Counted from the first letter of the stretch, positions 17,282 to 27,121 are shown. The stretch: DNA of 64,000 nucleotides from Burkholderia vietnamiensis LMG 10929 (GCF_000959445.1 NZ_CP009630.1:434001-498000), one strand, 5' to 3'. A program made the numbers and translations. The notes: generated from the sequence alone by a model not told the origin.

Positions 17282-17992
17282 ATGTCCTTTCGCATCCTGC
17301 TCGTCGAAGACGACACCCGCCTGTCCACGCTGATCGCCGGCTACCTGCGCAAGAACGACTATGAAGTCGACACGGTGCTGCACGGCGACGCCGCCGTGCC
17401 GGCGATCCTGTCGACGCGCCCCGATCTCGTCATCCTCGACGTGAACCTGCCGGGCAAGGACGGCTTCGAGATTTGCCGCGAAGCGCGCAAGCAGTACGAC
17501 GGCGTGATCATCATGGTGACGGCGCGCGACGAGCCGTTCGACGAACTGCTCGGCCTCGAATTCGGCGCCGACGACTACGTGCACAAGCCGGTCGAGCCGC
17601 GCATCCTGCTCGCCCGCATCAAGGCACAGCTGCGCCGTGTCCCGGCGCGCTCGATCGAAGGCGCGGCGGCGCAGCCGGAGCGCTACACGTTCGGGCAGTT
17701 CTCGATCGATCGCACCGACCGCTCGGTCGTGCTGCCGGGCGGCGGCTCGCCCGACCTGACGTCGGCCGAGTTCGACCTGCTGTGGGTGCTGGTGTGCCGG
17801 GCCGGGGAAGTCGTCAGCCGCGACGACCTGATGCTGCAGCTGCGCGGCGTCGAATTCGACGGCCTCGATCGCACGATCGACGGCCGCATCTCGAAGCTGC
17901 GCCGCAAGCTGCACGACGACGCGGGCAACCCGCAGCGGATCAAGACGATCCGCAGCAAGGGTTACCAGTTCAGCAAGCATGCGTGGGACTGA
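17282..17992 (+). CDS. rstA: OmpR-family response regulator, RstA-like
   Basis: Two-component DNA-binding regulator of 236 residues. The receiver domain (3-118) has the acidic pair Glu9/Asp10/Asp11, the phospho-acceptor Asp53 in VILDVNLPGKDG and Lys in VHKPVEP. The C-terminal winged helix (about 135-234) ends IKTIRSKGYQFSKHAWD. The wording of the receiver region is close to RstA. The ATG at 17282 is the conventional start; a longer open frame upstream lies in the divergent intergenic space. The sensor kinase gene follows after 67 bases. The RstA name is by resemblance and the signal is unknown. Confidence 0.88.
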   Translation: MSFRILLVEDDTRLSTLIAGYLRKNDYEVDTVLHGDAAVPAILSTRPDLVILDVNLPGKDGFEICREARKQYDGVIIMVTARDEPFDELLGLEFGADDYVHKPVEPRILLARIKAQLRRVPARSIEGAAAQPERYTFGQFSIDRTDRSVVLPGGGSPDLTSAEFDLLWVLVCRAGEVVSRDDLMLQLRGVEFDGLDRTIDGRISKLRRKLHDDAGNPQRIKTIRSKGYQFSKHAWD

Positions 17993-18059
17993 TGGCGCGC
18001 CGCCGCCGCTGCGCCGTCGGCCGCCGCATCCGCGCAGCGCACGATAGCCGGAAGCCGCG

Positions 18060-19190
18060 ATGATCCGACGCAACTCCTCGCATCCCGACGCAGCGCCGCT
18101 GTCGCCGCTGCGCTACGCCAAATGGCGCTGGCTGCATTTCCGCCGCGCATGGACGGACACGCGCGCCGACCGCATTCCGAGCTGGTCGCGGCTCTACGTG
18201 CGCACCTACCTGCATCTGCTCGGCCTCGTGTTGCTGACCGCGCTCGTGCCGGGGCTCGCGCTGTGCTTCGTGCTGTCGCCGCAGGTCGTATGGCATGCGT
18301 TCGACGCGTTGCCGGGCGACATCTGGATCGTGCTCGCGTTCATGCTCGCCGCGCCCGCGCTTGCCGCCTACCGCTGGATGCGGCCGGTCTGGTCGGATCT
18401 CGTGATGGTGCGCGAGCGCGCGATCGACTTCACCGGCGGACGCTTCAACACGCGCGCGCGCGAATCGCACAGCGTGATCATCGGCCCGCTCGCGCGCACG
18501 CTGAATGCGCTGGCGATGCGCATGGAGCGGCTGATCGCCGCGCAGCGCGACCTGACGAACGGCATCTCCCACGAGTTGCGCACGCCGCTCGCGCGCGTGC
18601 GCTTCGCGCTCGAGATGCTGCGCGAGCCGGGCTCCGCCGCCGAATACTACGGCGCGCTCGACAGCATCGCGCAGGACGTGACCGAACTCGAAGAGCTGAT
18701 CGACATGAGCCTCACCTATGCACGGCTCGAATACAGCTCGCTGCAGTCGAACCTCGAGCTGACCGCGCCCGTCGCGTGGTTCGAGCATCAGATCAGCGAC
18801 GCGCAGCTGCTGTATCCGGAGCGCGCCATCGAGTCGCGCATCGCGATCGCGTCCGATCTGCGCGTGAAGATGGACCGGCGGCTGATGTCGTATGCGATGC
18901 GCAACCTGCTGCGCAACGCGAGCAAGTACGCGAACGCGCGGATCGTCGTCGGCATCGCGCTCGAGCACGGCAACATCGCGATCTTCGTCGAGGACGACGG
19001 CCCCGGCGTGCCGGAGAACGACCGCGAACGGATCTTCGACGCGTTCGTGCGCCTCGACCGCCGCACCGGCGGCTACGGGCTCGGGCTCGCGATCACGCGC
19101 CAGGTGCTGCACGCGCACAACGGCCGGATCGCCGTCGTCGATCCGGTCGTGCTCGGCGGCGCGCGGTTCGAGATCAGCTGGCCGATCTGA
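18060..19190 (+). CDS. rstB: Sensor histidine kinase, RstB-like
   Basis: Inner-membrane kinase of 376 residues paired with the preceding regulator. Two hydrophobic helices (about 50-73 and 88-104) enclose a very short periplasmic stretch. A HAMP-like linker leads to the H-box ISHELRTPLARVRF with His171. The ATP-binding domain shows NLLRNASKY (N box), DDGPGVPE (G1) and GGYGLGLAITR (G2). The very small periplasmic loop differs from the large sensor domain of E. coli RstB, so the stimulus may be membrane-borne. The gene ends 12 bases from the convergent autotransporter gene. Confidence 0.88.
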   Translation: MIRRNSSHPDAAPLSPLRYAKWRWLHFRRAWTDTRADRIPSWSRLYVRTYLHLLGLVLLTALVPGLALCFVLSPQVVWHAFDALPGDIWIVLAFMLAAPALAAYRWMRPVWSDLVMVRERAIDFTGGRFNTRARESHSVIIGPLARTLNALAMRMERLIAAQRDLTNGISHELRTPLARVRFALEMLREPGSAAEYYGALDSIAQDVTELEELIDMSLTYARLEYSSLQSNLELTAPVAWFEHQISDAQLLYPERAIESRIAIASDLRVKMDRRLMSYAMRNLLRNASKYANARIVVGIALEHGNIAIFVEDDGPGVPENDRERIFDAFVRLDRRTGGYGLGLAITRQVLHAHNGRIAVVDPVVLGGARFEISWPI

Positions 19191-19202
19191 GCGCCTTCGC
19201 CT

Positions 19203-21656
19203 TCAATACGTGCGGCCGAGCTGCAGGTAGATGTTGCGCCGCCCGCCCGGCGCGAGCGCGACGCCCATGTACAGCGGCCCGAACGCGGTCGTCAGGCTCG
19301 TGAAGAACGTATAGCTCTGCTTGAGCGTGCTGCCGCCCACTTTCACGCCGCTGGTCCACACGTTGCCGAGTTCGGCGCTCGCGCCCACCGACAGCGCCTT
19401 GATGGGCGACGCGTTGAACGTCATCAGCTGGTTCATGTACGTCACGTTGCCGTACGCGAGCTCGTTGCCGGTGAGCTGGTCGGCCGCATACGCGGCCAGA
19501 TGCTGGAAGCCGCCGAGCGTGAAGTTGAACGCGTTGATCAGGTTGGTGCCGCCGATGCTCTTGCCGCCCTCGAGCGTGGCGCTGACGCTGTGCCGGCCGT
19601 ACTGCTGCGCGATCATCGCCTTGCCGTAGAGCTCGGTGTAAGGCTTGTTCGACGTATCTGCGAGATCCTCCGCCGACTGGCTGTTGTGCGACCACAGCGA
19701 GCGTTCGATGCGCAACTCGGTGTAGTAGCCGCGGCGCGGGAACATCGGGTCGTCGAGCTGATCGATGACGAGGCGCGCGCGCGCCGTCAGCGCCTGCGAC
19801 GTGAAGCTCGGCCACATCAGCGTCGAGCCGTTCTCCTCGAACGGGAGCGGCAGGTTGTAGTTCGGCGAGCCGTGCCCGGTCGCGTAGCCGATGCCCATCC
19901 GGAAGTCGCCGAGCCGCGCGATCGGCAGCCCGAAGTCGAGCCCGGCGCGCGCCGTCTGCATCAGATACTGGTTCAGCTTGACCTCGCCGGTGTTGTCGTA
20001 CACGTTCACGTAGCGGCGCTGATATTCCGCGTACGGCGAGATGTAGAAGCCATAGGCGGCCGGCAACGGTTGGCGCAGCTCAACGCGCGCGGACTGCAGG
20101 TCGCTGCCGATCGTCGCATCCGCACGGAATTCGAGGCCCGATTCGGTGAGCCACGGCCGCCGGTAGCCGACGTGCAGGCGGAAGCCGCCTTCGTCGGTCG
20201 AGCTGCTCGACATCCCGACGCCGAACAGCAGGAAATTCGGCCCCCAGTATTTCTCGCGCGCATCGATCTCGAGCACGTTGTCGTCGCCGTGGCTCACGAT
20301 CTGCTGCGTCACGCTTTCGAAATTGCCGTCGGTCGTGAGCCGCAGCAGGTCCTGGCTGACGGTCGCCGGATCGTAGATGTCGCCCGGCTTCACGTGCAGC
20401 GCATCGCTGACGACGCGTTTCGGCACGCCGCCGGTCGTCTTGATCTCGATGCGCGTGATGCGGATCGGCGGCGGCAGCGGCTGCGCATGCGCGGACCGGT
20501 ACGCCGCGTACTGCTCGGGCGTGAGCGCGAGGTGCCTGAGGCGCGGCAGCGCGGCCGTCGCTGCAGCCGCGCCCGCGGCGATCGCCTGCTTCGCGTTCTG
20601 AAAGTCGGTGAACGCCAGCGAGCCGAGGTCAGGCGTGAGCAGCACGTCCTGCGCGGCGAGCTGCTTGCGCTGCGACGTCACGTTCTGGCGAATCAGGATG
20701 CCGACCATCTGCTGCATCACGTCGGCCGGCGACGCGAGCGCGTCGAGCGGGCGCAGCTGCGAGCCGATGTCGACGGCGATCACGACCTTCGCGCCCATCT
20801 GCCGCGCGGTGTCGACCGGCAGGTTGCTGACGAGCCCGCCGTCGACCAGCGCGCGCCCGTTGATCTCGGCCGGCGCGAACAGGCCGGGCATCGCCATGCT
20901 CGCGCGGATCGCGAGCGGCAGCGAGCCGCGGTCCAGCACGACCATCTGGCCCGTCTGCAGATCGGTCGCGACCGCGCGGTACGGGATCGGCAACCGGTCG
21001 AACGGCTGGTTGGTCGGCACGGCGGCGGTCCAGTCGGCGAGCAGCGCCTGCAGCCGGTTGCCCTGCACGAGGCCGACCGGCGCCTTCACGCCTTTCTTGC
21101 CGAACCCGAGCGTCAGGCTGTTGATGTACAGGCGCTCGTCCTCGCGGCTGCTTTGCGGCAGGTCGGCGCGGTCGGTCACGTCGAACGCGATGTCGGTCAG
21201 GTTCACTTCGGACAGGCGCTTGCGCATTTCATCGGCGGCCATCCCGCTCGCATACAGGCCGCCGACCACGGCGCCCATGCTGGTGGCCGCGATGCAGTCG
21301 ATCGGGATACGGTTGTCTTCCAGCACCTTCAGCACGCCGAGGTGCGCGTAGCCGCGCGCGCCGCCGCCCGACAGCACGAGGCCGACCGGTGGGCGGCCGG
21401 CCGGACCGCCGTCGGCGGTGCAGCTCGGTGTGGGGGCGGGTGCCGCGGCGGCGGCCACGGCTGCAGGCGCTATCGTCGCGGATGCCACGGCCGCGGCCGA
21501 AGCGGCGCCGGCCGTGCCGGCGCCTGCCTGGGCGGCGCGCGTTGCGGGGTCGGCGGCCGGCACGGGCTGCGCGGCGGCGGCGCAGCACCAGAGCGCAACG
21601 AGCGTTGCGCCGAGCCGGCGCGCCGCGAGCCAGCGAAGGGAGGCAGGCGCTGTCAT
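19203..21656 (-). CDS. Patatin-domain type Vd autotransporter (PlpD-like)
   Basis: Outer-membrane protein of 817 residues. The order is signal peptide (1-30), Ala-rich linker (about 40-78), patatin lipase domain (90-290), POTRA domain from about 398 and a BamA-like 16-strand barrel to the end (..NIYLQLGRTY). The lipase has the oxyanion loop SGGGARG (96-102), nucleophile Ser126 in ATSMGAV and Asp272 in VDGGLVSN, so the Ser-Asp dyad is intact. This matches PlpD-type proteins, which translocate and sometimes release a phospholipase. The ATG at 21656 gives the signal peptide; an in-frame upstream start would place 45 extra residues before it. Divergent from the MreB paralogue. Confidence 0.93.
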   Translation of the reverse strand: MTAPASLRWLAARRLGATLVALWCCAAAAQPVPAADPATRAAQAGAGTAGAASAAAVASATIAPAAVAAAAAPAPTPSCTADGGPAGRPPVGLVLSGGGARGYAHLGVLKVLEDNRIPIDCIAATSMGAVVGGLYASGMAADEMRKRLSEVNLTDIAFDVTDRADLPQSSREDERLYINSLTLGFGKKGVKAPVGLVQGNRLQALLADWTAAVPTNQPFDRLPIPYRAVATDLQTGQMVVLDRGSLPLAIRASMAMPGLFAPAEINGRALVDGGLVSNLPVDTARQMGAKVVIAVDIGSQLRPLDALASPADVMQQMVGILIRQNVTSQRKQLAAQDVLLTPDLGSLAFTDFQNAKQAIAAGAAAATAALPRLRHLALTPEQYAAYRSAHAQPLPPPIRITRIEIKTTGGVPKRVVSDALHVKPGDIYDPATVSQDLLRLTTDGNFESVTQQIVSHGDDNVLEIDAREKYWGPNFLLFGVGMSSSSTDEGGFRLHVGYRRPWLTESGLEFRADATIGSDLQSARVELRQPLPAAYGFYISPYAEYQRRYVNVYDNTGEVKLNQYLMQTARAGLDFGLPIARLGDFRMGIGYATGHGSPNYNLPLPFEENGSTLMWPSFTSQALTARARLVIDQLDDPMFPRRGYYTELRIERSLWSHNSQSAEDLADTSNKPYTELYGKAMIAQQYGRHSVSATLEGGKSIGGTNLINAFNFTLGGFQHLAAYAADQLTGNELAYGNVTYMNQLMTFNASPIKALSVGASAELGNVWTSGVKVGGSTLKQSYTFFTSLTTAFGPLYMGVALAPGGRRNIYLQLGRTY

Positions 21657-21927
21657 GTTGGAATACCTGGCGTGATCGGGCGTCGGAAGCCTGCCGGGGG
21701 CAGGCAAGACCGAGAGATTACCGTGTTTTACAAGCGCAGCGCGAGCGCTCGGCGCGTAGTCGTGCGGCGGCCGGCCCGGGTTTTCGGTCATTTCGTCGCA
21801 AAAAAATCATTAGAATTGCCTAAAGTATCGGAACGATTTGCCGCTAAGTCCGTGATGGGACCGCAAATGCGTGCCGCATCGATGCGGGCCGGCCGTTCCG
21901 GCCGGTTTGTTCATGAAAAGGGTTGAT

Positions 21928-22962
21928 ATGTCGACACCGCTGTTCGGAAAGTTGTTTGCGCAACCCGTTGCGATCGACCCTGGAACGGCGAGTACGCGGA
22001 TTTATACGCACGAGCGCGGCGTGGTCCTGAACCAGCCGTCGGTCGTCTGCTTCCGCAAGGCCGGCATGTCCGATGCGCGTCCGACCCTCGAAGCGGTCGG
22101 CGAGCGGGCGAAGGCGCTGCTCGGGCGCGAACCGGGGCATCTGCAGGCCGTGCGGCCGATGCGGCACGGCGTGATCGCCGATGCGCACGCCGCCGAACAG
22201 ATGATCCGCCGCTTCATCGACATGTCGCACACGCGTTCGCGCTTTCGCCGGCGCGTCGAGGTCACGCTGTGCGTGCCGTCGGACGCCACGGCGGTCGAGC
22301 GTCGCGCGGTGCGCGAAGCCGCGTTCGCGGCCGGCGTATCGGACGTGGCGCTGATCGAGGAAGCGCTCGCGGCCGGGCTCGGCGCGGGCCTGCCGGTCAC
22401 CGAGCCGGTCGGCTCGATGGTCGTCGACATCGGCGCCGGGACGACCGAAGTCGCGGTGATCGCGCTCGGCGGCATCGTGTATCGCGAGGCGATCCGCGTC
22501 GGCGGCAACCAGTTCGACGCCGCGATCATCAACTACGTGCGCAACGTGTACGGCGTGCTGCTGGGCGAACAGACGGCCGAGCGCGTCAAGCAGACGATCG
22601 GCTCGGCCACCAGCGCCGTGCCGCGCACGTCGACGCGCGCGATCGGACGCGGCATCGGCGATGGGCTGCCGCGCTCGATCGAGCTGTCCAATCACGACGT
22701 GGCCGACGCGCTCGCCGCGCCGCTCAAGCAGGTGATCGGCGCGGTGAAATCGGTGCTGGAAAACGCGCCGGCCGAACTGGTGACCGACATCGCGCATCGC
22801 GGCGTGGTGCTGACGGGCGGCGGCGCGCTGCTCGCGGATCTCGAACGCCTGCTGCGCGACGAGACGGGGCTGGTCGCCCGCGTCGCCGACGAGCCCGCGA
22901 CCTGTGCCGTGCGCGGCGCGGGCGAGGCGATGGGGCGGCTCGCGATGTGCCCGGTGGACTGA
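21928..22962 (+). CDS. MreB/Mbl-family actin-like protein (stand-alone paralogue)
   Basis: Bacterial actin homologue of 344 residues. It has the phosphate-1 loop AIDPGTASTRIY (residues 15-26), phosphate-2 VVDIGAGTTEVAVIALGG and the adenosine motif VVLTGGGALLADLE. The ATG at 21928 has AAAGGG at the right distance; another at 21913 is in frame but poorly placed. The main rod-shape mreB normally precedes mreC and mreD; neither is here, so this is an additional copy. It may form filaments in a special growth mode, or interact with the main MreB; the sequence cannot tell. Motif 1 reads DPGTAST where canonical MreB has DLGTANT. Confidence 0.9.
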   Translation: MSTPLFGKLFAQPVAIDPGTASTRIYTHERGVVLNQPSVVCFRKAGMSDARPTLEAVGERAKALLGREPGHLQAVRPMRHGVIADAHAAEQMIRRFIDMSHTRSRFRRRVEVTLCVPSDATAVERRAVREAAFAAGVSDVALIEEALAAGLGAGLPVTEPVGSMVVDIGAGTTEVAVIALGGIVYREAIRVGGNQFDAAIINYVRNVYGVLLGEQTAERVKQTIGSATSAVPRTSTRAIGRGIGDGLPRSIELSNHDVADALAAPLKQVIGAVKSVLENAPAELVTDIAHRGVVLTGGGALLADLERLLRDETGLVARVADEPATCAVRGAGEAMGRLAMCPVD

Positions 22963-23109
22963 CGCCGGGCGGGCCACGCCAGCCACTCGCGCCCACGCGC
23001 CCACGCAGCGCCTCTGCCACACACGCGCTGCGCACATCCATCGTTCTGGCCTATCCTGTGCGAAACACGCGACGCGCGCCGCGCGTTGCGTTTCGACACA
23101 GGAGCATCG

Positions 23110-25335
23110 ATGCCGAATCACGCCGAAGCCACCACGACGCAGGCGCCGCAAGTCGCGCCGGTTTCTCCCGCCCGGGCGTCGGGTCCCGCGTTCATCGCGC
23201 CCGAAGCCGACCCGCAGGCGCTCGCACGCAACAATCAGTACGTCCTCAAATCCGGTGACGCGTTCGTCGTCAGCGATGCGCTCGGCGACATCGGCGGCCG
23301 CGACGACGGTCTGTTCGTCGACGACATGCGCGTGCTGTCCGCATGGCGTCTGACCTTCGGCGGTCGCGCGCCGTCCTTGCTGTCGGGCGCGACGAGCGCC
23401 GACAACGCGTCGTTCACCGCGCATCTGACGAACCGTCCGCTGCCGCCGCTCGGCGGCCACGAGACGCCCGAAGGCGTGATCCACATCGAACGCACGCGCG
23501 TGCTCGCGGGCGACGTGCTGTACGAAGCGCTGACGCTCACCAACTACGGCGCGAGCGAGGCCGAGGTGCCGCTGTCGCTGTCGTTCGCGGCCGATTTCAA
23601 GGACATGTTCGAAGTGCGCGGCACGCAGCGCCCGAAGCGCGGCACGGTCGCCGCGCCGCGCGTCGCCAACGGCGCGGTGCGGCTGCGCTACGACGGCCTC
23701 GACGGCGTCGAGCGCAACGTCACCGTGCATTTCTCGCCGGCGCCCGACGCGCTGTCGGTCGATCGTGCCGACTACACGCTGACGATCGCCGCCCAGGCGT
23801 GCCTGTCGATCTATCTGACCGTCGACGCGACGCTCGGCCCCGCGCACGACGGCGAAGGCCCCGGCTGCGGGCGCGTCGCGCTGCGCACCGCGCTCGTCGG
23901 CGTGCACCGCGAGATGCGTTCGCGACGCGAATCGATGGCGCGCGTGAACACCGGCAACCCGCTGTTCGACGCGTGGCTCGACCGCTCGCTCGCGGATCTC
24001 GGCCTGCTCACGACACAGCTCGACACCGGGCCGTACCCGTATGCGGGCATTCCGTGGTTCTCGACGCCGTTCGGCCGCGACGCGGTCATCACGTCGTTGC
24101 AGATGCTGTGGCTGCAGCCGTCGCTCGCGCGCGGCGTGCTGCGCTTTCTCGCGGAGCATCAGGCGCGCGAGACGTCGGCGTTTCGCGACGCGGAGCCGGG
24201 CAAGATCATGCACGAGTTCCGCCGCAGCGAGATGGCGGCCACCGGCGAGGTGCCGTTCGCGCTGTACTACGGCGGCGTCGACACGACTCCGCTGTTCATC
24301 GTGCTCGCGGGCGCCTACGTCGAACATACCGGCGACGATGCGCTGATCGACGAGCTGTGGCCCGCGCTCGAGCGCGCCGCGCAGTGGGTGATCGACAAGT
24401 GCGACCGCAATCCCTACGGCTTGCTCGATTATCAGCGCACGTCGGAGCGCGGCCTCGCGAACCAGGGCTGGAAGGACAGCCACGACTCGGTGTTCCACGC
24501 GGACGGCCGCTTCCCGGACGGGCCGATCGCGCTCGTCGAAGTGCAGGCGTATGCGTGCGCGGCGCTCGACGCGATGGCGACGTGTTCGCATCGGCGCGGT
24601 CATGCGGCCGATGCGGCGCGCTACGCGTTGCGCGCGAAAACGCTGCGCGAGCAGGTCGAAGCGCTGTTCTGGATGCCGGACGGCGACTTCTACGGGATCG
24701 CGCTCGACGGGCACGGCGAGCTGTGTCGCGTGCTGGCGTCGAACGCCGGCCATCTGCTCGCATTCGGCTTGCCCGATGCCGAACGCGGGGCGGCGGTGGC
24801 CGGCGTGCTCGGCTCGACGCTGTTCCAGACCGGCTGGGGCATCCGCACGCTCGCGGCCGGGCAGCCGCGCTTCAATCCGATGGCCTATCACAACGGCTCT
24901 GTGTGGCCGCACGACAATGCGCTGATCGCACGCGGGCTCGCGCGCTATGGCGACAAGACGGCCGCAGTGAGCCTGCTGCGTGCGTTGTTCGAAGCAGCGG
25001 TCAGCTTCGAGATGCGGCTGCCCGAGCTGTTCTGCGGCTTCCCGCGCCGGCGCGGCGAGCCGCCGACGGCCTATCCGGTCGCGTGTCTGCCGCAGGCGTG
25101 GGCGGCGGGCGCGCCGTTCATGATGCTGCAGGCGTGCCTCGGCGTGAGCGTCGACGCGTCGCGTCTCGAGGTGCGCGTCGAGCGCCCGGCGCTGCCGGAA
25201 GGGGTGGACTGGCTGCGCATCGACGAACTGCGCGTCGGCGACGAGACGGTCTCGCTGATGTTCCGCCGCGTCGACGGGCAGGTGGTCGCGGCGGCCGAGC
25301 GGTCCGGGCGCGTGAAGGTGGTCGCGGTGCTGTAG
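23110..25335 (+). CDS. Amylo-alpha-1,6-glucosidase / glycogen-debranching-like enzyme
   Basis: Cytoplasmic glycoside hydrolase of 741 residues. The N-terminal beta-sandwich (about 40-300, starting YVLKSGDAFVVSDALGDI) matches the bacterial GDE N-terminal domain. The C-terminal alpha/alpha-barrel contains IPWFSTPFGRDAVITSLQML, GKIMHEFRR, LANQGWKDSHDSVFHADG and YHNGSVWPHDNALIA, all family hallmarks with acidic residues suited to catalysis. The ATG at 23110 has AGGAG six bases upstream. No glycogen or trehalose genes adjoin it, so the natural glucan is unknown. The small gene following after about 98 bases may be co-transcribed. Confidence 0.87.
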   Translation: MPNHAEATTTQAPQVAPVSPARASGPAFIAPEADPQALARNNQYVLKSGDAFVVSDALGDIGGRDDGLFVDDMRVLSAWRLTFGGRAPSLLSGATSADNASFTAHLTNRPLPPLGGHETPEGVIHIERTRVLAGDVLYEALTLTNYGASEAEVPLSLSFAADFKDMFEVRGTQRPKRGTVAAPRVANGAVRLRYDGLDGVERNVTVHFSPAPDALSVDRADYTLTIAAQACLSIYLTVDATLGPAHDGEGPGCGRVALRTALVGVHREMRSRRESMARVNTGNPLFDAWLDRSLADLGLLTTQLDTGPYPYAGIPWFSTPFGRDAVITSLQMLWLQPSLARGVLRFLAEHQARETSAFRDAEPGKIMHEFRRSEMAATGEVPFALYYGGVDTTPLFIVLAGAYVEHTGDDALIDELWPALERAAQWVIDKCDRNPYGLLDYQRTSERGLANQGWKDSHDSVFHADGRFPDGPIALVEVQAYACAALDAMATCSHRRGHAADAARYALRAKTLREQVEALFWMPDGDFYGIALDGHGELCRVLASNAGHLLAFGLPDAERGAAVAGVLGSTLFQTGWGIRTLAAGQPRFNPMAYHNGSVWPHDNALIARGLARYGDKTAAVSLLRALFEAAVSFEMRLPELFCGFPRRRGEPPTAYPVACLPQAWAAGAPFMMLQACLGVSVDASRLEVRVERPALPEGVDWLRIDELRVGDETVSLMFRRVDGQVVAAAERSGRVKVVAVL

Positions 25336-25433
25336 CGGCCGGGCGGCGCGTCGTTGAGCCAGGTCGTGCCACATACGCGCGCCGCGGCATAGAATCCCGA
25401 CATGACCCTTTAACTATGGCGGAGGCATCCAAG

Positions 25434-25688
25434 ATGACCACGGACAACCGGCCCGACGATCGGGACGAGCACAAGCTAGAAAATCTCGAAGCAGCAGTCG
25501 ACCATCTGCACAAGTCGATCGAATCGCAGAGCATTGCGGCGGGCGCGGCGAAAGGCATTCTGTTCAGCCTGATCGAGACGCTCGGTGCGCTGATCGGCGA
25601 CCCCGATCTGCCCGAACATGCGCGCTCGGGCTACGAGGCGCTGCGCGACAAGGCGAGCGAGCTGCGCAGCGGTCTCGACCGGCATTGA
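25434..25688 (+). CDS. Small helical protein of unknown function (84 aa)
   Basis: An 84-residue protein with charged N-terminus (TTDNRPDDRDEHKLENLE) and amphipathic helices, one of which (GAAKGILFSLIETLGALIG) is fairly hydrophobic. I do not recognise a family. The ATG at 25434 has GGAGG eight bases upstream, which supports expression. It follows the debranching-like enzyme and precedes the repeat array. Confidence 0.65.
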   Translation: MTTDNRPDDRDEHKLENLEAAVDHLHKSIESQSIAAGAAKGILFSLIETLGALIGDPDLPEHARSGYEALRDKASELRSGLDRH

Positions 25689-25767
25689 CGCGGACGGTGC
25701 CGGCGCGTGCGTTGCTGCCCGCGCCGGCGCTGCCCGATCCAGCGCCGTGCATACAAATTCCCGTGCG

Positions 25768-25831
25768 CTCAATGAGTTAGCGGCGCGGTGCGCAGGATAT
25801 CCACACGCTTGCCAACAAAATCTGTGGAGAA
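25768..25831 (+). repeat. Dyad repeat, copy 1 of 9
   Basis: Core: left arm ATATCCACA, 17-base spacer CGCTTGCCAACAAAATC, right arm TGTGGAGAA. An upstream conserved part reads AATGAGTTAGCG..GCGGTGCGCAGG. Same strand and geometry as all other copies. Confidence 0.85.
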
Positions 25832-25952
25832 CCGGCTCACGATCGGACACTTGTCGGACGGTCGTGAAACGGGCACCGCACAGGTGACGCACAGGTGCCA
25901 ATCGATGTCGCATCGTTGACCTGCGGCGCGCGATCTACCAAATCCCCTTTTG

Positions 25953-26018
25953 CATCAGTGGCTTGCGCGGCACTTTGGCGGAATATCCACAGGTTTGCCA
26001 ACAAAATCTGTGGATAAG
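25953..26018 (+). repeat. Dyad repeat, copy 2 of 9
   Basis: Left arm ATATCCACA, spacer GGTTTGCCAACAAAATC, right arm TGTGGATAA. The right arm is a perfect DnaA-box 9-mer on the minus strand. The arms pair over eight bases. Confidence 0.85.
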
Positions 26019-26119
26019 TGTCACGCGATAGATTCCTCATAGTTCGGAATCGGCCGCGTTCGCCTCGATCCTGTGGCGGCCAATGCGCGATGCGCACGTG
26101 GCACCTGGAATTCGTGCCC

Positions 26120-26185
26120 GATCAACGGGTTACGCGCCGGGTACCCAGGATATCCACATCCTTGCCAACATTTTCTGTGGACAAA
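26120..26185 (+). repeat. Dyad repeat, copy 3 of 9
   Basis: Left arm ATATCCACA, spacer TCCTTGCCAACATTTTC, right arm TGTGGACAA. The usual AAAA tract of the spacer is TTTT here. It ends about ten bases before the penR stop. Confidence 0.85.
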
Positions 26186-26195
26186 CACGCGTGCC

Positions 26196-27086
26196 TCATT
26201 CGTGCGGCGGGGCGTCGGCCGCTTCCGCGACGATCCAGTCGCGAAACAACTGCATCGCGGGCGTCAGCGGCTTCGACTTCAGCGACGTGAGCCAATAGGC
26301 GCCGCCGCGCACGTCGATGTCGAGTGGCCGCGCCAGCATGCCGAGCTGCAACTCGCGCGCGAACATGCAAGCCGGCGCGAGCGCGATGCCCGCGCCCTGC
26401 ATCGCGGCCTCGACCATCAGTCGCGATGAATCGAATACCGGCCCGTTGACCGTCCACGGCTCGACCTGCGCGGCGTCGAACCAGCCCAGCCATTCGTCGG
26501 TGCGGTACGAGCGCAGCAGCGTTTCGTTCGTGAGATCGGCCGGCCGCGACAAACGCCGCGCGATGTCCGGCGCGCACAGCGCGCTGAGCGGCGCGTCGAG
26601 CAGACGCTCGTTGCGCGTCGCGGGCCAGTTGCCTTCGCCGAAGCGGATCGCGAAATCGAGGCCTTCGCCGGCGAGATCGACGACGTTGTTGTTGGTGCGC
26701 AGTCGCAGCTCGACGAACGGGTGCGTCTCGCCGAACCGCTTCAGGCGTGGCATTAGCCAGCCTATGGCAAAGGTGCCGACGGCACCGAGCGTCAGCACCT
26801 CGTGGAAGCGCCCGCCGTCGAACTGATTGAGCACGGTTTCGATCCGGCTGAAGGCGTCGCTGAGCACCGGCAGCAGCGCGCGCCCTTCGTCGGTGAGGCC
26901 CAGGCCGCGCGGCAGGCGCGTGAACAGCGCACAGCCGAGCCGCTCCTCCAGCGAACGCACCTGCTGGCTCACGGCTGCCTGCGTGACGCTCAGCTCGAGG
27001 CCGGCGCGCGTGAAATTCAGGTGGCGCGCGGACGATTCGAAGGCGCGCAACGCGTTCAACGGGAGACGAGGACGGAGCTTTGTCAT
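26196..27086 (-). CDS. penR: LysR-type beta-lactamase regulator PenR/AmpR
   Basis: Regulator of 296 residues. The N-terminal helix-turn-helix (ARHLNFTRAGLELSVTQAAVSQQVRSLEERLG) and beginning LRPRLPLNALRAFE are typical of AmpR-type LysR proteins, and the effector domain follows. It is divergent from the class A beta-lactamase with 116 bases between starts, the classical ampR-bla arrangement. In that system muropeptide intermediates switch the regulator from repressor to activator; this is known of the family and assumed here. No ampD is visible in the window. Repeat copy 3 lies at its 3' side. Confidence 0.9.
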   Translation of the reverse strand: MTKLRPRLPLNALRAFESSARHLNFTRAGLELSVTQAAVSQQVRSLEERLGCALFTRLPRGLGLTDEGRALLPVLSDAFSRIETVLNQFDGGRFHEVLTLGAVGTFAIGWLMPRLKRFGETHPFVELRLRTNNNVVDLAGEGLDFAIRFGEGNWPATRNERLLDAPLSALCAPDIARRLSRPADLTNETLLRSYRTDEWLGWFDAAQVEPWTVNGPVFDSSRLMVEAAMQGAGIALAPACMFARELQLGMLARPLDIDVRGGAYWLTSLKSKPLTPAMQLFRDWIVAEAADAPPHE

Positions 27087-27121
27087 AAGAAATTCTTTTG
27101 TCAGCGCCCAATTATCATTGC

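Larger units (their letters stand above)
25689..26195. other. Intergenic region with repeat copies 1-3
   Basis: 507 bases between the small helical protein and the stop of penR. It is filled largely by three copies of the dyad repeat listed below; no gene was accepted. Confidence 0.6.
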
